From: Capillimicrobium parvum
GTDB lineage: Bacteria > Actinomycetota > Thermoleophilia > Solirubrobacterales > Solirubrobacteraceae
Assembly (NCBI RefSeq): GCF_021172045.1
Contig: NZ_CP087164.1
Coordinates: 1,054,001-1,118,000, forward strand
Direction of reading: 5' to 3'
Length of the DNA stretch: 64,000 nucleotides
In this document: positions 26,891-36,557 of the stretch, one piece after another
How positions within the stretch are numbered: position 1 is the stretch's first letter
Layout of the letters: every line of letters begins with the position of its first letter
Translations under genes and position numbers: made by a program
Notes under the pieces: generated by a model
What the model was told of the DNA's origin: nothing
Database searches by the model: none
The model's input: the letters and a program-made list of their open reading frames with translations, nothing else

Positions 26891-29800
26891 ATGTTCGACG
26901 TCTCCACACTCAGCAGCTTCATCGGCCGCCGCGTCCTCCTCCGCGGTCAGTTCGTCGGTCCTGTGACGCTCGACGGCGTCGAGGATCTCGGCGGTACGTT
27001 CAGCCTGCGGGTTCGCCTTCCCGACGGGGCGCTGCGAGAGACGGTGCTCGATTCAGAGGAGCTCAGCGACGGCTCGTCGTTCGAGGTGCTCGGGGAGGCG
27101 ATGAACCTGGTCAACGGCGGCGACCTCTTTGACCTCGTCGAGGCCCAGCGGATCGAGCACGCCTACGCCCATGATCCGAACTTCGCCGTCTCGATGTCGG
27201 GCGTGCGGGGTCTGCCGCACCAGATCGAAGCGGTCTACCGGCACATGCTGCCCCAGCCGCGGCTGCGCTTTGTCCTGGCTGACGACCCGGGCGCCGGCAA
27301 GACGATCATGGCGGGGCTGCTCCTCAAGGAGCTGCGCCTGCGGTTGGTCGCCGATCGCGTCTTGATCCTCTGTCCCGCGCCGCTGACCGTGCAGTGGCAG
27401 GACGAGCTGCACGACAAGTTCGATGAGCGCTTCATGCTCATCGACTCGCACCTGGTCAGGTGGCAGCTGGGCGAGTCGCCGTGGCAGGAGCACGACCGGT
27501 GCATCGCGTCGATCGACTTCGCCAAGCGGGACGAGGTGCTCCCAGATTTGCTCCGCGCCGAGTGGGACCTGGTGGTCATCGATGAGGCGCACAAGTGTTC
27601 GGCTGCCTCCTACCCCAAGGTTCGTGACGGGGGCGACGAGCTCGACCGCACCAAGCGCTACACCTTGGCCGAGGAGCTCAGCCGGCGCTGCGAGCGTCTG
27701 CTGATGATGACGGCGACGCCGCATTCAGGTGACCGCAGCCGCTTCTACAACTTCCTGCGGCTGCTCGACCCCGACCAGTTCGCCGTCGACGAGCTGGCGG
27801 CCGAACAGATCCGCAATACCGACTCTCCGTACTTCCTGCGGCGTGAGAAGGACGATCTCGTCGACGAGTACGGCGGCAAGCTCTTCGTCGAGCGCGAGGT
27901 CGTCACTCAGCCCTTCGACCTCGGGAGGGCAGAGCTTGCGCTGTACGAGGCGGTGACGGAGTACATCCAGCATTTCCTCGGGCCTGCCGGCGGCGGCCGC
28001 GGCAACGCTGTGGCTCTGGCCCGCACCGTCCTGCAGCGCCGCCTCGCTTCGAGCCTCGGCGCGATCCGCTCCTCGTTGCGAAAGCGCGCCGACCGCATCT
28101 CGGCGCGTCTGATGGAGCTCGAGGCGCTGCCGCCCGCGGAGCGCGCGCGGCGCCTGCGTGAGCTCAAGCTCGCTGAGCCGCTCGCCGACGCCGAGCAAGA
28201 CGAGGATGACGCGACCGAGGCAGAAGAAGACCTCGCCGCCGAAGGGGTCGTGGTGGCTGAGTCGCTCGACCAGATGCGCGTCGAGATCTCCGCGCTCGAG
28301 CGACTCGTCGTGCAGGCCGACCAGACCATCCGCGGCGGGGAGGAAGCCAAGCTCGTCGCGCTCCGCGAGTGCCTACAGAAGGCAGAGCTCGCCGAGCTGA
28401 CCGAGGACGGCCGCGGCAAGCTGCTGATCTTCACCGAGCATCGCGACACCCTCGACTACCTGGAGCGCAATCTGCGCGACTGGGGCTACAGCACCTGCGC
28501 CATCCACGGCGGCCTGCCGCCGACACAGCGCAAGGTCGTCCAGCAGGAGTTCCACCAGAGCAAGCAGATCTGCATCGCCACCGAGGCGGCCGGCGAGGGG
28601 ATCAACCTGCAGTTCTGCCACCTGATGATCAACTACGACCTGCCGTGGAATCCGGTCCGCCTCGAGCAGCGCATGGGTCGCATCCACCGCATCGGCCAGC
28701 AGTCGAAGTGCGTCGTCTTTAACTTTTGCGCCACGAACACCGTCGAGGGGAAGCTGCTCTCGCGGCTGCTGGAGAAGCTCGAGCTTATGCGCATCGACCT
28801 CGGCGACAAGGTCTACGACGTCGTCGGGCAGGTGCTCACCCAGGGCGGCCTGGACTTTGAGCGGCTGCTACGTGACGCGATGATCGAGCCCGAGCGCGTC
28901 GACGCGGCAGCGCGGGAGATCACCGCACTCGATCCCGAGGCTTACGCGGCCTACGAGCGCGACATCGGCATCGCGCAGGCCACCCGCAACGTCGATGTCA
29001 CCTGGGTGCGCAAGCGCGACTGGCGCTCGGACGAGCGGCGTCTGATGCCCGAGTTCGTCGAGCGGCTCTTCGGACGAGCCGCCGACCACGTTGGACTGCG
29101 GCTGGAGGACCGCCGTGACGGTGAGCACCTCCTGCGTGCTGAGCATGTTCCCCGCTCGCTGCGGGACGATCGGCTGAGCTCGGTGCAGCGGCTAGGACCG
29201 CCGCAGGATCGCTACCTGAAGATGACCTTCCGTAAGGAGGCGCGCGCCAGCGCGCAGCACGAGGACGCGGTGCTGCTCTCGCCAGGGCACGAGCTCTACG
29301 GCGCGAGCATCGAGAAGATGCGCGAGCTGCTGCGCGGCGCCGACGGAGGCCTCGCTCCGTTCGTGGCACCTTGGGCGCGTGAGCCGTATGCGATCCACTT
29401 CTTCACCTACGTCATCCAGGGCATGGACTTGCGCGGCCGACCCGAGCAGGCGTGGGCCGAGCTGGTCGCCGTGGTCGAGGACCAGGATGGTCCACAGCTC
29501 GTTTCGCCCGACGTCCTGCACGACCTCACGCCGATTGACTACGTGCCCCGGGCGCTTGAGTCCCCCGACCCCGAGGCATTGCGCCGCGCGGCAAACCATG
29601 TCCGGTCTGTCGTGCAAACCGCCAAGCGCCGCGAAGTCAGCCGGGAGCGGGCCGAGCAGGCCCGGCTGCGCGCGGACTACCTGCGCCAGGCGATGGACGC
29701 GCAACGCGACGCACTACGCCAGCGCTACGAGCTCCTGGAAGAGCGCGTGTACCGCGGCGAGGATGCGGCGCGCTTCGCCCGCGACCGCGCGGAGGTCGCC

Positions 29801-30352
29801 TTGGAGGATCTCGAGCGCCGCCGGGAGTCCAAGCTCGCCGCCTTCGAGGGGCTCGGCGTCGTTCGCCCCGGCACCGTCAGCCACATCGGCACGGCGCTCG
29901 TCGGCCCGCCCGAGCAGCCCGAAGAGCGCGAGGCGACGCGATCGATGCGCGAGGACGACACGGTCGAGCTGGCCGCGATCGCAGCCGCCGAGCGTTATGA
30001 GCGCGAGCACGGCCGCGAGTGGGAAGACGTCAGCCACTTCCGCGACGGACGCGGCTTTGACGCCCGCTCGTGGACCGAGCCGCCCGACGGCCGCGTCACC
30101 GACGTGCGCCGCATCGAAGTCAAGGGCCGCTCGGCCGCGCACGGCGACGTCTCGCTGTGCAACACCGAGTGGATCGCCGCCCACCGTCACGGCGAGTCAT
30201 TCTGGCTGTACGTTGTCTACAACGCGGGACAACAGGGGGAGCGGCTCGTGCGAATCCAAGATCCGGCACGGGCGCTCGCTGGCGAGGTCGAAGAACGTCA
30301 GCAGGTCGTCACGTGGCGCATCCCCGGAGCTGCGATCGAGGCAGTCGCGTGA
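26891..30352 (+). CDS. SNF2-family helicase with C-terminal DUF3883 domain (DrmD-like)
   Basis: A 1153-residue superfamily-2 helicase/translocase, probably an anti-phage component. The helicase core has Walker A ADDPGAGKTIMAG (about residue 130), DEAH in VVIDEAHKCSA (about 228), MTATPHSGDRSRFYNFL, the second RecA lobe LLIFTEHRDTLDYLERNL with IATEAAGEGINLQF, and the arginine-finger motif RMGRIHRIGQ (about 593). A long middle region and coiled coil precede a DUF3883 domain (RRIEVKGRSAAHGDVSL, near 1075). ATG 26891 is chosen; TTG 26876 is possible. It overlaps the methylase by GTGA, so the three genes are translationally coupled. Resembles DISARM DrmD, but no DrmABC is present. Confidence 0.9.
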   Translation: MFDVSTLSSFIGRRVLLRGQFVGPVTLDGVEDLGGTFSLRVRLPDGALRETVLDSEELSDGSSFEVLGEAMNLVNGGDLFDLVEAQRIEHAYAHDPNFAVSMSGVRGLPHQIEAVYRHMLPQPRLRFVLADDPGAGKTIMAGLLLKELRLRLVADRVLILCPAPLTVQWQDELHDKFDERFMLIDSHLVRWQLGESPWQEHDRCIASIDFAKRDEVLPDLLRAEWDLVVIDEAHKCSAASYPKVRDGGDELDRTKRYTLAEELSRRCERLLMMTATPHSGDRSRFYNFLRLLDPDQFAVDELAAEQIRNTDSPYFLRREKDDLVDEYGGKLFVEREVVTQPFDLGRAELALYEAVTEYIQHFLGPAGGGRGNAVALARTVLQRRLASSLGAIRSSLRKRADRISARLMELEALPPAERARRLRELKLAEPLADAEQDEDDATEAEEDLAAEGVVVAESLDQMRVEISALERLVVQADQTIRGGEEAKLVALRECLQKAELAELTEDGRGKLLIFTEHRDTLDYLERNLRDWGYSTCAIHGGLPPTQRKVVQQEFHQSKQICIATEAAGEGINLQFCHLMINYDLPWNPVRLEQRMGRIHRIGQQSKCVVFNFCATNTVEGKLLSRLLEKLELMRIDLGDKVYDVVGQVLTQGGLDFERLLRDAMIEPERVDAAAREITALDPEAYAAYERDIGIAQATRNVDVTWVRKRDWRSDERRLMPEFVERLFGRAADHVGLRLEDRRDGEHLLRAEHVPRSLRDDRLSSVQRLGPPQDRYLKMTFRKEARASAQHEDAVLLSPGHELYGASIEKMRELLRGADGGLAPFVAPWAREPYAIHFFTYVIQGMDLRGRPEQAWAELVAVVEDQDGPQLVSPDVLHDLTPIDYVPRALESPDPEALRRAANHVRSVVQTAKRREVSRERAEQARLRADYLRQAMDAQRDALRQRYELLEERVYRGEDAARFARDRAEVALEDLERRRESKLAAFEGLGVVRPGTVSHIGTALVGPPEQPEEREATRSMREDDTVELAAIAAAERYEREHGREWEDVSHFRDGRGFDARSWTEPPDGRVTDVRRIEVKGRSAAHGDVSLCNTEWIAAHRHGESFWLYVVYNAGQQGERLVRIQDPARALAGEVEERQQVVTWRIPGAAIEAVA

Positions 30353-33021
30353 ACATCGAGGACCAGCGCCTCATCGAGGACTACATCCCGGTCGAGGCGA
30401 TCAGCATCGTTGCGCAGCGCGAGAAGATCGGCCACGCGGCGCTGCACCCGCGCAAGCTGCACCTGTGGTGGGCGCGCCGCCCACTCGCGGCAGCGCGGGC
30501 CGCCGTCTACGCGACCCTCGTCCCGGTCGAGGGGACGCCGGACAGCGAGCGCTCCGACGACTTCTTCGTCTCGTTGTGCCAGTGGGGCGCGAGCGACCAA
30601 ACAATCGCTGAGGCCCGCCGACGGGTGCTGGCCGCTAACGGCGGCGTGCCGCCGAAGGTACTCGACCTCTTTGCCGGCGGCGGCGCGATCCCGCTCGAGG
30701 CCGCGCGGCTGGGTTGTGACGCGACTGCGGTGGAGCTCAACCCCGTCGCGCACCTCATCGAGCGCTGCACTCTGGATTACCCGCAGCGCTTCGGGCCCGG
30801 CTTGGCCGATGACGTCCGCGAGTATGGCCGCCGCTGGGTCGACCGCACCTGGGACCGTGTCAGCCATCTCTATCCGCGGGTCGTCGACCCCCAGGGCGAG
30901 CAGCAGCGCCTCGGCGAGGACCCGACCGCCGACCGCGTCGCGGGACGACCGATCGCCTACCTGTGGACGCGCACCGTTCCGTGCCCGAACACCGCGGGCG
31001 GCGCCCACGAGATGCCGCTTGTGCGCCAGACGTGGCTGGCGAAGAAGAAGGGGCGCTTCGTTGCGCTCAAGCCGGTGGTCGACCGCCCGGCGCGCTCGGT
31101 GTCCTGGGAGGTCGTCGAGGCCGCGTCGTCCGAGGCGCTCGGCTTCGACCCGGCTGGCTTCTCTAGCCGTGGCAAGGCGAGCTGCCTGGTGTGCGGCGCG
31201 ACCGTCGACGCGAAGGACGTCAAGGCGCTCGGCCTCAACGGGAAGATGGGCATCACGCCGCTGGCAGCGGTCGTAGTCAAGCCGAGCGGTCGCGGTCGGG
31301 ACTACCTACCGGTGGGAACTTATGAGCAGCCGTCGGCTGCGGAATGTGAGGCAGTGCTCGCGGGGCTGGACGTGACGCCACCGGAGGAGTCGCTCCCGCA
31401 GGAGCTGACCGGCGGGATGTGTACTGCGTACGGCTTGGGGCGCTTTCAAGATCTCTTCACCCCGCGACAGCTCGCGACGCTCTGTGCCTTCGCGCAAGGG
31501 GTGCGCGAGGCGCACGCGGAGATGCTTGTCGAAGGAATGGAGCCGCAGCGGGCGGGGGCGGTCTGCGCGTCCCTCGGGATGGCGCTCGATCGCGTCGTAC
31601 TCCGGAGCAGCACCATGTCCCTCTGGGACAACGGAAACCTGTCGGTGACAAACGCGATGAGCCGGCAGGCGCTACCAATGGTGTGGGACTTCGCCGAAGC
31701 AAATCCTTTCGGCGGCGGAGCTGGACAGGCCATCGAATACGTCGAGAACACTGCCGACATACTGGAAGCACTCGCAAGTGCGAGCCGTCGGGTCGAATGT
31801 CACCGTACGTCGGCAACCCAGCTCCCAGACCATGACAGCACGTTTGACGCGGTCATTACCGATCCGCCGTACTACGACTACATCGCTTACGCTGACCTTT
31901 CGGACTTCTTCTACGTGTGGCTGAAACGTGCAGTCGGCTTCCTCTTTGAAGACGAGTTCAGCGGCGAGCTAACGCCGAAGCGCCGCGAGGCAATCGTTGC
32001 GCCGTACCGCCATCACGGCGACAAGGCTGCCGCGCGGGCGTTCTACGAGGAAGCAATGGCCAACGCCTTCTTGGAGGCGCACCGTGTTCTCAAGCCGGGG
32101 GCGCCCCTCGTTTGCGTGTACGCCCACAAGACAACCCTCGGTTGGTCGGTTCTGATAGAGGCGCTGCGACGGGCGAACTTCACGATTACCGAGGCGTGGC
32201 CGCTCGATACCGAGATGACGTCCGCTTTGAAGGCGAGGACCGCCTCCCTCGCCTCCTCCATCTTCCTCGTCGCCCGTCGCCGCGACGACGAGACAGCTGG
32301 CGCCTACCACGAAGTCGTCGCCGAGCTCGACGGCGTTATCGAGGAGCGTCTCGAGCGGCTCACGCAGGCGGGGGTCTCGGGGTCCGATCTCGTGATCGCG
32401 ACGATCGGCGCGGCGCTGCGGCCGTTCACCCGGCACGCGAGCGTGGAGCTTCCCTCCGGAGAGCCGGTCGCGGCCGAAACGTTCCTCACCGATGTGCAGA
32501 CGCGGGTGCTTGACGCGGTGCTTGCCAAGGTCCATGACCTCGGCGCGGACGTCGGGGCGATCGACTCCGCGACGCGGTACTACGTGCTCTCGCGCACGAT
32601 GTTCGGCTGGGCCGACATCGACTTCGACGAGGCCAACAACCTCGCGCGCACCGCGGGGGTGGAGCTCAAGGACACGCTGGCCTCCGGGCCTCACTCGCTG
32701 GCGGATGTCAAGGGCAAGGCCGTGCACCTGCGCGACTTCGAGGAGCGCGGCGCTGACGCCGACCTCGGGCTCGCCGGCACGCCGCTGATTGACGTGCTGC
32801 ACGGCGTCCTTTGGCGTGCCAACCATCGGGTCGTCGATCTGCCCGACTACCTCGCCCGGGTTCGCCCGGACACCGACCGCCTGCGTGCCGTCGCGCAGGC
32901 GCTGCAGGGTAAGGCGCTGCGCGATGAGGGTGAGTCCAAGGCGCCGGAGGCGCAGGCCTGCGAGCGACTGCTCGGCTCTTGGCGCACGCTCGTTGAACGC
33001 AACCTGGAGGGCCGCCTATGA
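30349..33021 (+). CDS. DUF1156-type adenine-specific DNA methyltransferase
   Basis: An 890-residue putative N6-adenine DNA methylase (COG1743-like). The N-terminal DUF1156 segment has EDYIPVEAISIVAQREK and KLHLWWARRPLAAARA. The SAM site is VLDLFAGGGAIPLEAARLG (about residue 104). The catalytic motif DPPYYDYIAYADLSDFFYVW lies far downstream (about 504). A zinc-ribbon-like insert keeps CLVCG but has lost cysteines in its first knuckle (PCPNTAGGA). GC drops to about 58% in 31,621-31,980 against about 73% in 30,841-30,960, which suggests a mosaic origin. It probably marks self DNA for the linked helicase and ATPase. The start GTG 30349 overlaps the helicase stop; its own stop overlaps the next start (ATGA). 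Confidence 0.9.
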   Translation: MNIEDQRLIEDYIPVEAISIVAQREKIGHAALHPRKLHLWWARRPLAAARAAVYATLVPVEGTPDSERSDDFFVSLCQWGASDQTIAEARRRVLAANGGVPPKVLDLFAGGGAIPLEAARLGCDATAVELNPVAHLIERCTLDYPQRFGPGLADDVREYGRRWVDRTWDRVSHLYPRVVDPQGEQQRLGEDPTADRVAGRPIAYLWTRTVPCPNTAGGAHEMPLVRQTWLAKKKGRFVALKPVVDRPARSVSWEVVEAASSEALGFDPAGFSSRGKASCLVCGATVDAKDVKALGLNGKMGITPLAAVVVKPSGRGRDYLPVGTYEQPSAAECEAVLAGLDVTPPEESLPQELTGGMCTAYGLGRFQDLFTPRQLATLCAFAQGVREAHAEMLVEGMEPQRAGAVCASLGMALDRVVLRSSTMSLWDNGNLSVTNAMSRQALPMVWDFAEANPFGGGAGQAIEYVENTADILEALASASRRVECHRTSATQLPDHDSTFDAVITDPPYYDYIAYADLSDFFYVWLKRAVGFLFEDEFSGELTPKRREAIVAPYRHHGDKAAARAFYEEAMANAFLEAHRVLKPGAPLVCVYAHKTTLGWSVLIEALRRANFTITEAWPLDTEMTSALKARTASLASSIFLVARRRDDETAGAYHEVVAELDGVIEERLERLTQAGVSGSDLVIATIGAALRPFTRHASVELPSGEPVAAETFLTDVQTRVLDAVLAKVHDLGADVGAIDSATRYYVLSRTMFGWADIDFDEANNLARTAGVELKDTLASGPHSLADVKGKAVHLRDFEERGADADLGLAGTPLIDVLHGVLWRANHRVVDLPDYLARVRPDTDRLRAVAQALQGKALRDEGESKAPEAQACERLLGSWRTLVERNLEGRL

Positions 33022-35840
33022 GTCCGAGCCCTGCCTACGCGCTGCGACCCTGGACCGACGTCGTGCGCCCGCACGACGACATCCGTTCGGGGGACCTCGC
33101 GCTGGGCACCTACGCCGCGAATCTCGCGCAAGTCGCGATGACGCAGGAAGCCGCGCCGGTCTACGGGGATGCGGAGGCGTTCTTCGCAGCGACGTATTTC
33201 ACTCCGACGATGTGCGGCCTGCTGGCCGATGTCTTTGGGGCGCTGAGCGGCCAGCGCGGCGACCGCGTCGTGCAGCTCAAGACGCCTTTCGGGGGCGGCA
33301 AGACCCACTCGCTGCTCGCGCTCTTTCACCTGGCGCGCTCGCGCGCGGCGGCCGCGTCGGTGCCCGAGCTCGACGGAATTGCCGACCCGGGTGAGGTCCG
33401 CATTGCCGTGCTCTCGGGCGAGTACCTCGACCCCGCGCGCGGGCGCGAGGTCGAGGGCCGCGTCATCCGCACCCTGTGGGGGGAACTAGCCTTCCAGCTC
33501 GGCGGCTGGCGAGCCTACGAGCGGCTGCTCGTCGACGGCGAAGAAGGCCCGCCGCCGGGCGGGCAGCGGCTCGGAGAGCTTCTCGCGGGCACGCCGGCGC
33601 TTGTGCTGCTCGACGAGGTGCTCGTCTACGCGGCCAAGGCGAAGTCGCTGCGGCTCGGCGACTCGACCATGGACCGTCAGGTCCTGCTCTTCGTCCAGCA
33701 TCTCACCGAGGCCGTCAACCAGCAGCAGCACACAGCGCTGGTCTACTCCCTGCAGGCCAGCGTTGGGGAAGCGGTTGGCGAGGAGGGGCTGCTCGAGGCG
33801 CTAGAGAAGATCGCCGGACGTATCGACGAGCGTCGTGAGCCGGTCTCCGGCGACGAGGTGCTCCGCGTGGTCCAGCGCCGACTGTTCGCCGACGTGGGTG
33901 ATGACGATGTGCGTTCCGAAGTCGCGCGCGCCTACGGCGACCTGCTCACCGCGCAGCTGGCTGCGGCCGCCGAAACCGACGGCGATCGCCAAGAGGCCGC
34001 TGCAGCAGGGCGCGGCCTGGAGCAGCGCATCCTCGAGTCATATCCGTTCCACCCCGAGTTGCTGGATCTCATGTTCCACCGCTGGGGCTCGTTGCCGACC
34101 TACCAGCGCACGCGCGGCGCGCTGCAGTTCCTCGCCACTGTCGTGCACGCCCTGTGGGCCAAGCGCTCCGAGCGCGAGCCACAGCCCCTCATCGGACCGG
34201 GCGACGTGGACCTGGCCGACGAGGGCTCCCGGCTGACGTTCCTCGAGCAGGTCGGCGCGACAAACCAGTACGCCTCGGTGGTCCAGGCCGACTTTCTGGC
34301 AACCGATGCGGGCACCCGGCGGATCGACGAGCGGCTCGGGCGCGACGCGCCGGGCCTTGAGCGTGCGCGGGTCGGGACACGGGTGGCCACGGCGATCATG
34401 CTGCTCAGTTTCGGAGCTCGCGAAGGGGCCGAGCGTGGGGCGCTTGAGCGTGACGTGCTTGAAACCTCGCTCGCCCCGGGCCTGGACCGCAACGTGCTCC
34501 TCGGGGCCCTCGAGGGGCTGCGCGGCGAGGCGCTGCTTTTCCTCCACCACGTCGGCGGTCGCTACCGTTTCGAGCCGCAGCCGAACCTCAACCGGCTCAT
34601 CCAGCAGGAGACCGCCAATGTCTCCCGCGAGTCGGTGCAGATTCACGTTCGTGCGCGCCTCGAAGACGTGCTCGGCGCTCGAGGGGCGAGCCGCCACGTC
34701 GTGCTGTGGCCTGACGGCCCCGGCCAGGTTCCCGACGAGACCGAGGCTTTCCAGGTCGTCTACCTAGCCGCGGACTGGTCGCCCGCCCAGGCTGCGCTCT
34801 CGCGCTACGTCCTGGAGAGCGCCAGTGGCCCGCGTGTGGCGCGCAACGCGCTCGCGTTCGTGGAGCCGGCATCGGGGCGTTTCGACGATGCCCGAGCCGC
34901 CGCGCGCCGCGCACTTGCCGTCGAGGCCCTCCTAAGCCAGGGCAGCCGCGTTGGGCTCAGCGGCGAGCAGAAGGAGGAGTTGAGGGAGCGTTTGCGCGTC
35001 GCCGAGCAGGAACTTCGCGCAGCTCTTGGGCAGGCATACACCCGCGTGCATGTCCCGCTGGGGCTCGCCGACGACGGCACCGTGCGCTTCGCCACGCGCG
35101 ATCTTGGGACGATCCTCTCCGGCGGGCGGTCCCTCCACGAGCGTGTCCGAGAGGCGTTGCAGACCTACGTCGCGGATGAGCTCTTCCCGACGAAGATCGC
35201 TGCATTGGCCGACCTGAGCGACGAACGAGAATGGCGCTGGGTGAGCGAGGTGGCCCACGCGTTGCCGAGGTTCTTCGAGGCGCCGAAGGTTTGGAACCAG
35301 GACGCGCTCACGACGGGGGTGATCAAGGCGGTCGCCCAGGGCGCGCTTGGTTACGTCGCGGGGGCTCAGGAGCGGGACGGCGCGCTGTTCGCGCCTTCGA
35401 CAGGCTCGGTGCGCCTCCGCGAGGACCTGGATCCCGGAAGTGTCGGGCTCGGCGAGGGCTGTGCTCTGCTGCGCGTGAGCCTCGCCGAGCGACTCCGTTC
35501 GCCATCGCCTCCCGACGCCCGACCCCAGAACGACCCGCCTGCGCCACAAATCGGCCGGCCGGATCAGCTTCCGATTGAGGTGGCGCCCGGCGGCGATGCG
35601 ACTGGACTGGCGCTGAGCATTACGGCAACTGAGGACGATCTCTTCACGCTCAGCCAGGCACTCGGCAAACTCCGCGGCCTGCTCGGAGAGGGCGGGACGA
35701 TGGGCCTGCAGATCGAGGTACGTTCGGCGACGTCAGGAGAGGCCATCGACCGTCTCAAGGCCCGCAACACGGTGGTGGAGCCGCTCGAGGAGAACGATGG
35801 CGTAACGCTGAGTTGGCAGTGGACAGGGCAGACGCGCTGA
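33018..35840 (+). CDS. DUF499-family AAA+-like ATPase
   Basis: A 940-residue predicted ATPase (COG1483/DUF499). Near the N-terminus is LALGTYAANLAQVAM. The Walker A motif is LKTPFGGGKTHSLLALFHL (about residues 86-104) and Walker B is TPALVLLDEVLVYAAKA (about 193-209). SFHPELLD-like YPFHPELLDLMFHRW and ALQFLATVVHALW follow. The C-terminal part is a variable region ending VTLSWQWTGQTR. This family recurs with DUF1156 methylases and SNF2 helicases in defence islands. It is coupled to the methylase by ATGA. Its mechanical role is unknown. Confidence 0.88.
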   Translation: MSPSPAYALRPWTDVVRPHDDIRSGDLALGTYAANLAQVAMTQEAAPVYGDAEAFFAATYFTPTMCGLLADVFGALSGQRGDRVVQLKTPFGGGKTHSLLALFHLARSRAAAASVPELDGIADPGEVRIAVLSGEYLDPARGREVEGRVIRTLWGELAFQLGGWRAYERLLVDGEEGPPPGGQRLGELLAGTPALVLLDEVLVYAAKAKSLRLGDSTMDRQVLLFVQHLTEAVNQQQHTALVYSLQASVGEAVGEEGLLEALEKIAGRIDERREPVSGDEVLRVVQRRLFADVGDDDVRSEVARAYGDLLTAQLAAAAETDGDRQEAAAAGRGLEQRILESYPFHPELLDLMFHRWGSLPTYQRTRGALQFLATVVHALWAKRSEREPQPLIGPGDVDLADEGSRLTFLEQVGATNQYASVVQADFLATDAGTRRIDERLGRDAPGLERARVGTRVATAIMLLSFGAREGAERGALERDVLETSLAPGLDRNVLLGALEGLRGEALLFLHHVGGRYRFEPQPNLNRLIQQETANVSRESVQIHVRARLEDVLGARGASRHVVLWPDGPGQVPDETEAFQVVYLAADWSPAQAALSRYVLESASGPRVARNALAFVEPASGRFDDARAAARRALAVEALLSQGSRVGLSGEQKEELRERLRVAEQELRAALGQAYTRVHVPLGLADDGTVRFATRDLGTILSGGRSLHERVREALQTYVADELFPTKIAALADLSDEREWRWVSEVAHALPRFFEAPKVWNQDALTTGVIKAVAQGALGYVAGAQERDGALFAPSTGSVRLREDLDPGSVGLGEGCALLRVSLAERLRSPSPPDARPQNDPPAPQIGRPDQLPIEVAPGGDATGLALSITATEDDLFTLSQALGKLRGLLGEGGTMGLQIEVRSATSGEAIDRLKARNTVVEPLEENDGVTLSWQWTGQTR

Positions 35841-36097
35841 GCCGCTCCGTGTGCTGTTTGGAGCAGTAGGACCTTGGTGGCGGGCGCCTCGCCGGGTGAT
35901 AACGCGGGGAGGTCGTGCCCTCGCTCGGTGCGGACTCGCACCCGCGCCGTGATGTTGTCGTGCGCGACAGTGCTGGTGGGGGCTCCCTCGTCTGTCCCGT
36001 CGCGGGATAGGATCCACCCTTGCCGCGAGGCCGGTTTCTCGGCGCCCGACCGGACTACTCGGCGAACCGCGGAGAAACGGCTGCGTAACATCTGGCG
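35841..36097. other. gene-free spacer after the defence operon
   Basis: 257 bp with no convincing gene. It must hold the end of the operon transcript and the promoter of the next small gene. I see no clear hairpin terminator. Confidence 0.5.
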
Positions 36098-36412
36098 ATG
36101 CCGATAGAACCGAGCGACCCGCTGCGCAGCACTGCGGAGAAACAGATCGGCGTGTCCATCCCCGTTCCGCTGGATTCGCGCTTGGACGCACTGGTCCGTC
36201 GCGTTATCGACGCTGGCGAGCGCACCTCCCGCAAAGAGCTTCTGGCCGCGCTGCTGCTCGAAGCGTCAGAGGATCCGGAACGCCTCACGCGCGCCTTGCG
36301 GCAATACCGGAGCTCAGAGGCAGCCGATGCGGTGATCGCAGGCGACGACGTCCAGGCTTACCTTGAGCCGCTGGAGCGCAAGCCTGGCCCGCGCCCGTAT
36401 CGACTCGCTTGA
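36098..36412 (+). CDS. small putative DNA-binding protein (RHH-like)
   Basis: A 104-residue protein with VSIPVPLDSRLDALVRRVID followed by AGERTSRKELLAALLLEA, reminiscent of a ribbon-helix-helix or similar regulator. The tail (LERKPGPRPYRLA) is proline- and arginine-rich. I do not recognise a specific family. ATG 36098. It could regulate the upstream defence operon or the downstream recombination operon. Confidence 0.68.
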   Translation: MPIEPSDPLRSTAEKQIGVSIPVPLDSRLDALVRRVIDAGERTSRKELLAALLLEASEDPERLTRALRQYRSSEAADAVIAGDDVQAYLEPLERKPGPRPYRLA

Positions 36413-36526
36413 GCAAACGCCGCGTCCGCTCAGGTGCGTGCCGGCAGCGATGGTTGTTGGGCCTCGGCAGACCGCCTGACCTGACGCAGAAGTCGGCTCG
36501 TCGGCAGCTGCCCATACTCGCCCAAC

Positions 36527-36557
36527 TAGACATATGTTAGAAATAGGTCTATGTCTA
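36527..36557. promoter_or_regulatory. AT-rich inverted repeat, probable operator
   Basis: TAGACATA at 36527-36534 and its exact complement TATGTCTA at 36550-36557, 15 bp apart, in a locally AT-rich stretch just before the ATG at 36551. A partial third half-site (ggtcta) lies at 36546. It is a likely regulator-binding site and promoter. Confidence 0.5.

Noticed and set aside
26891-35840. Complete class 1 DISARM system
   Set aside because: Only DrmD-like and methylase components are seen; no DUF1998 (DrmB), DrmA helicase or PLD (DrmC) gene lies in the window.
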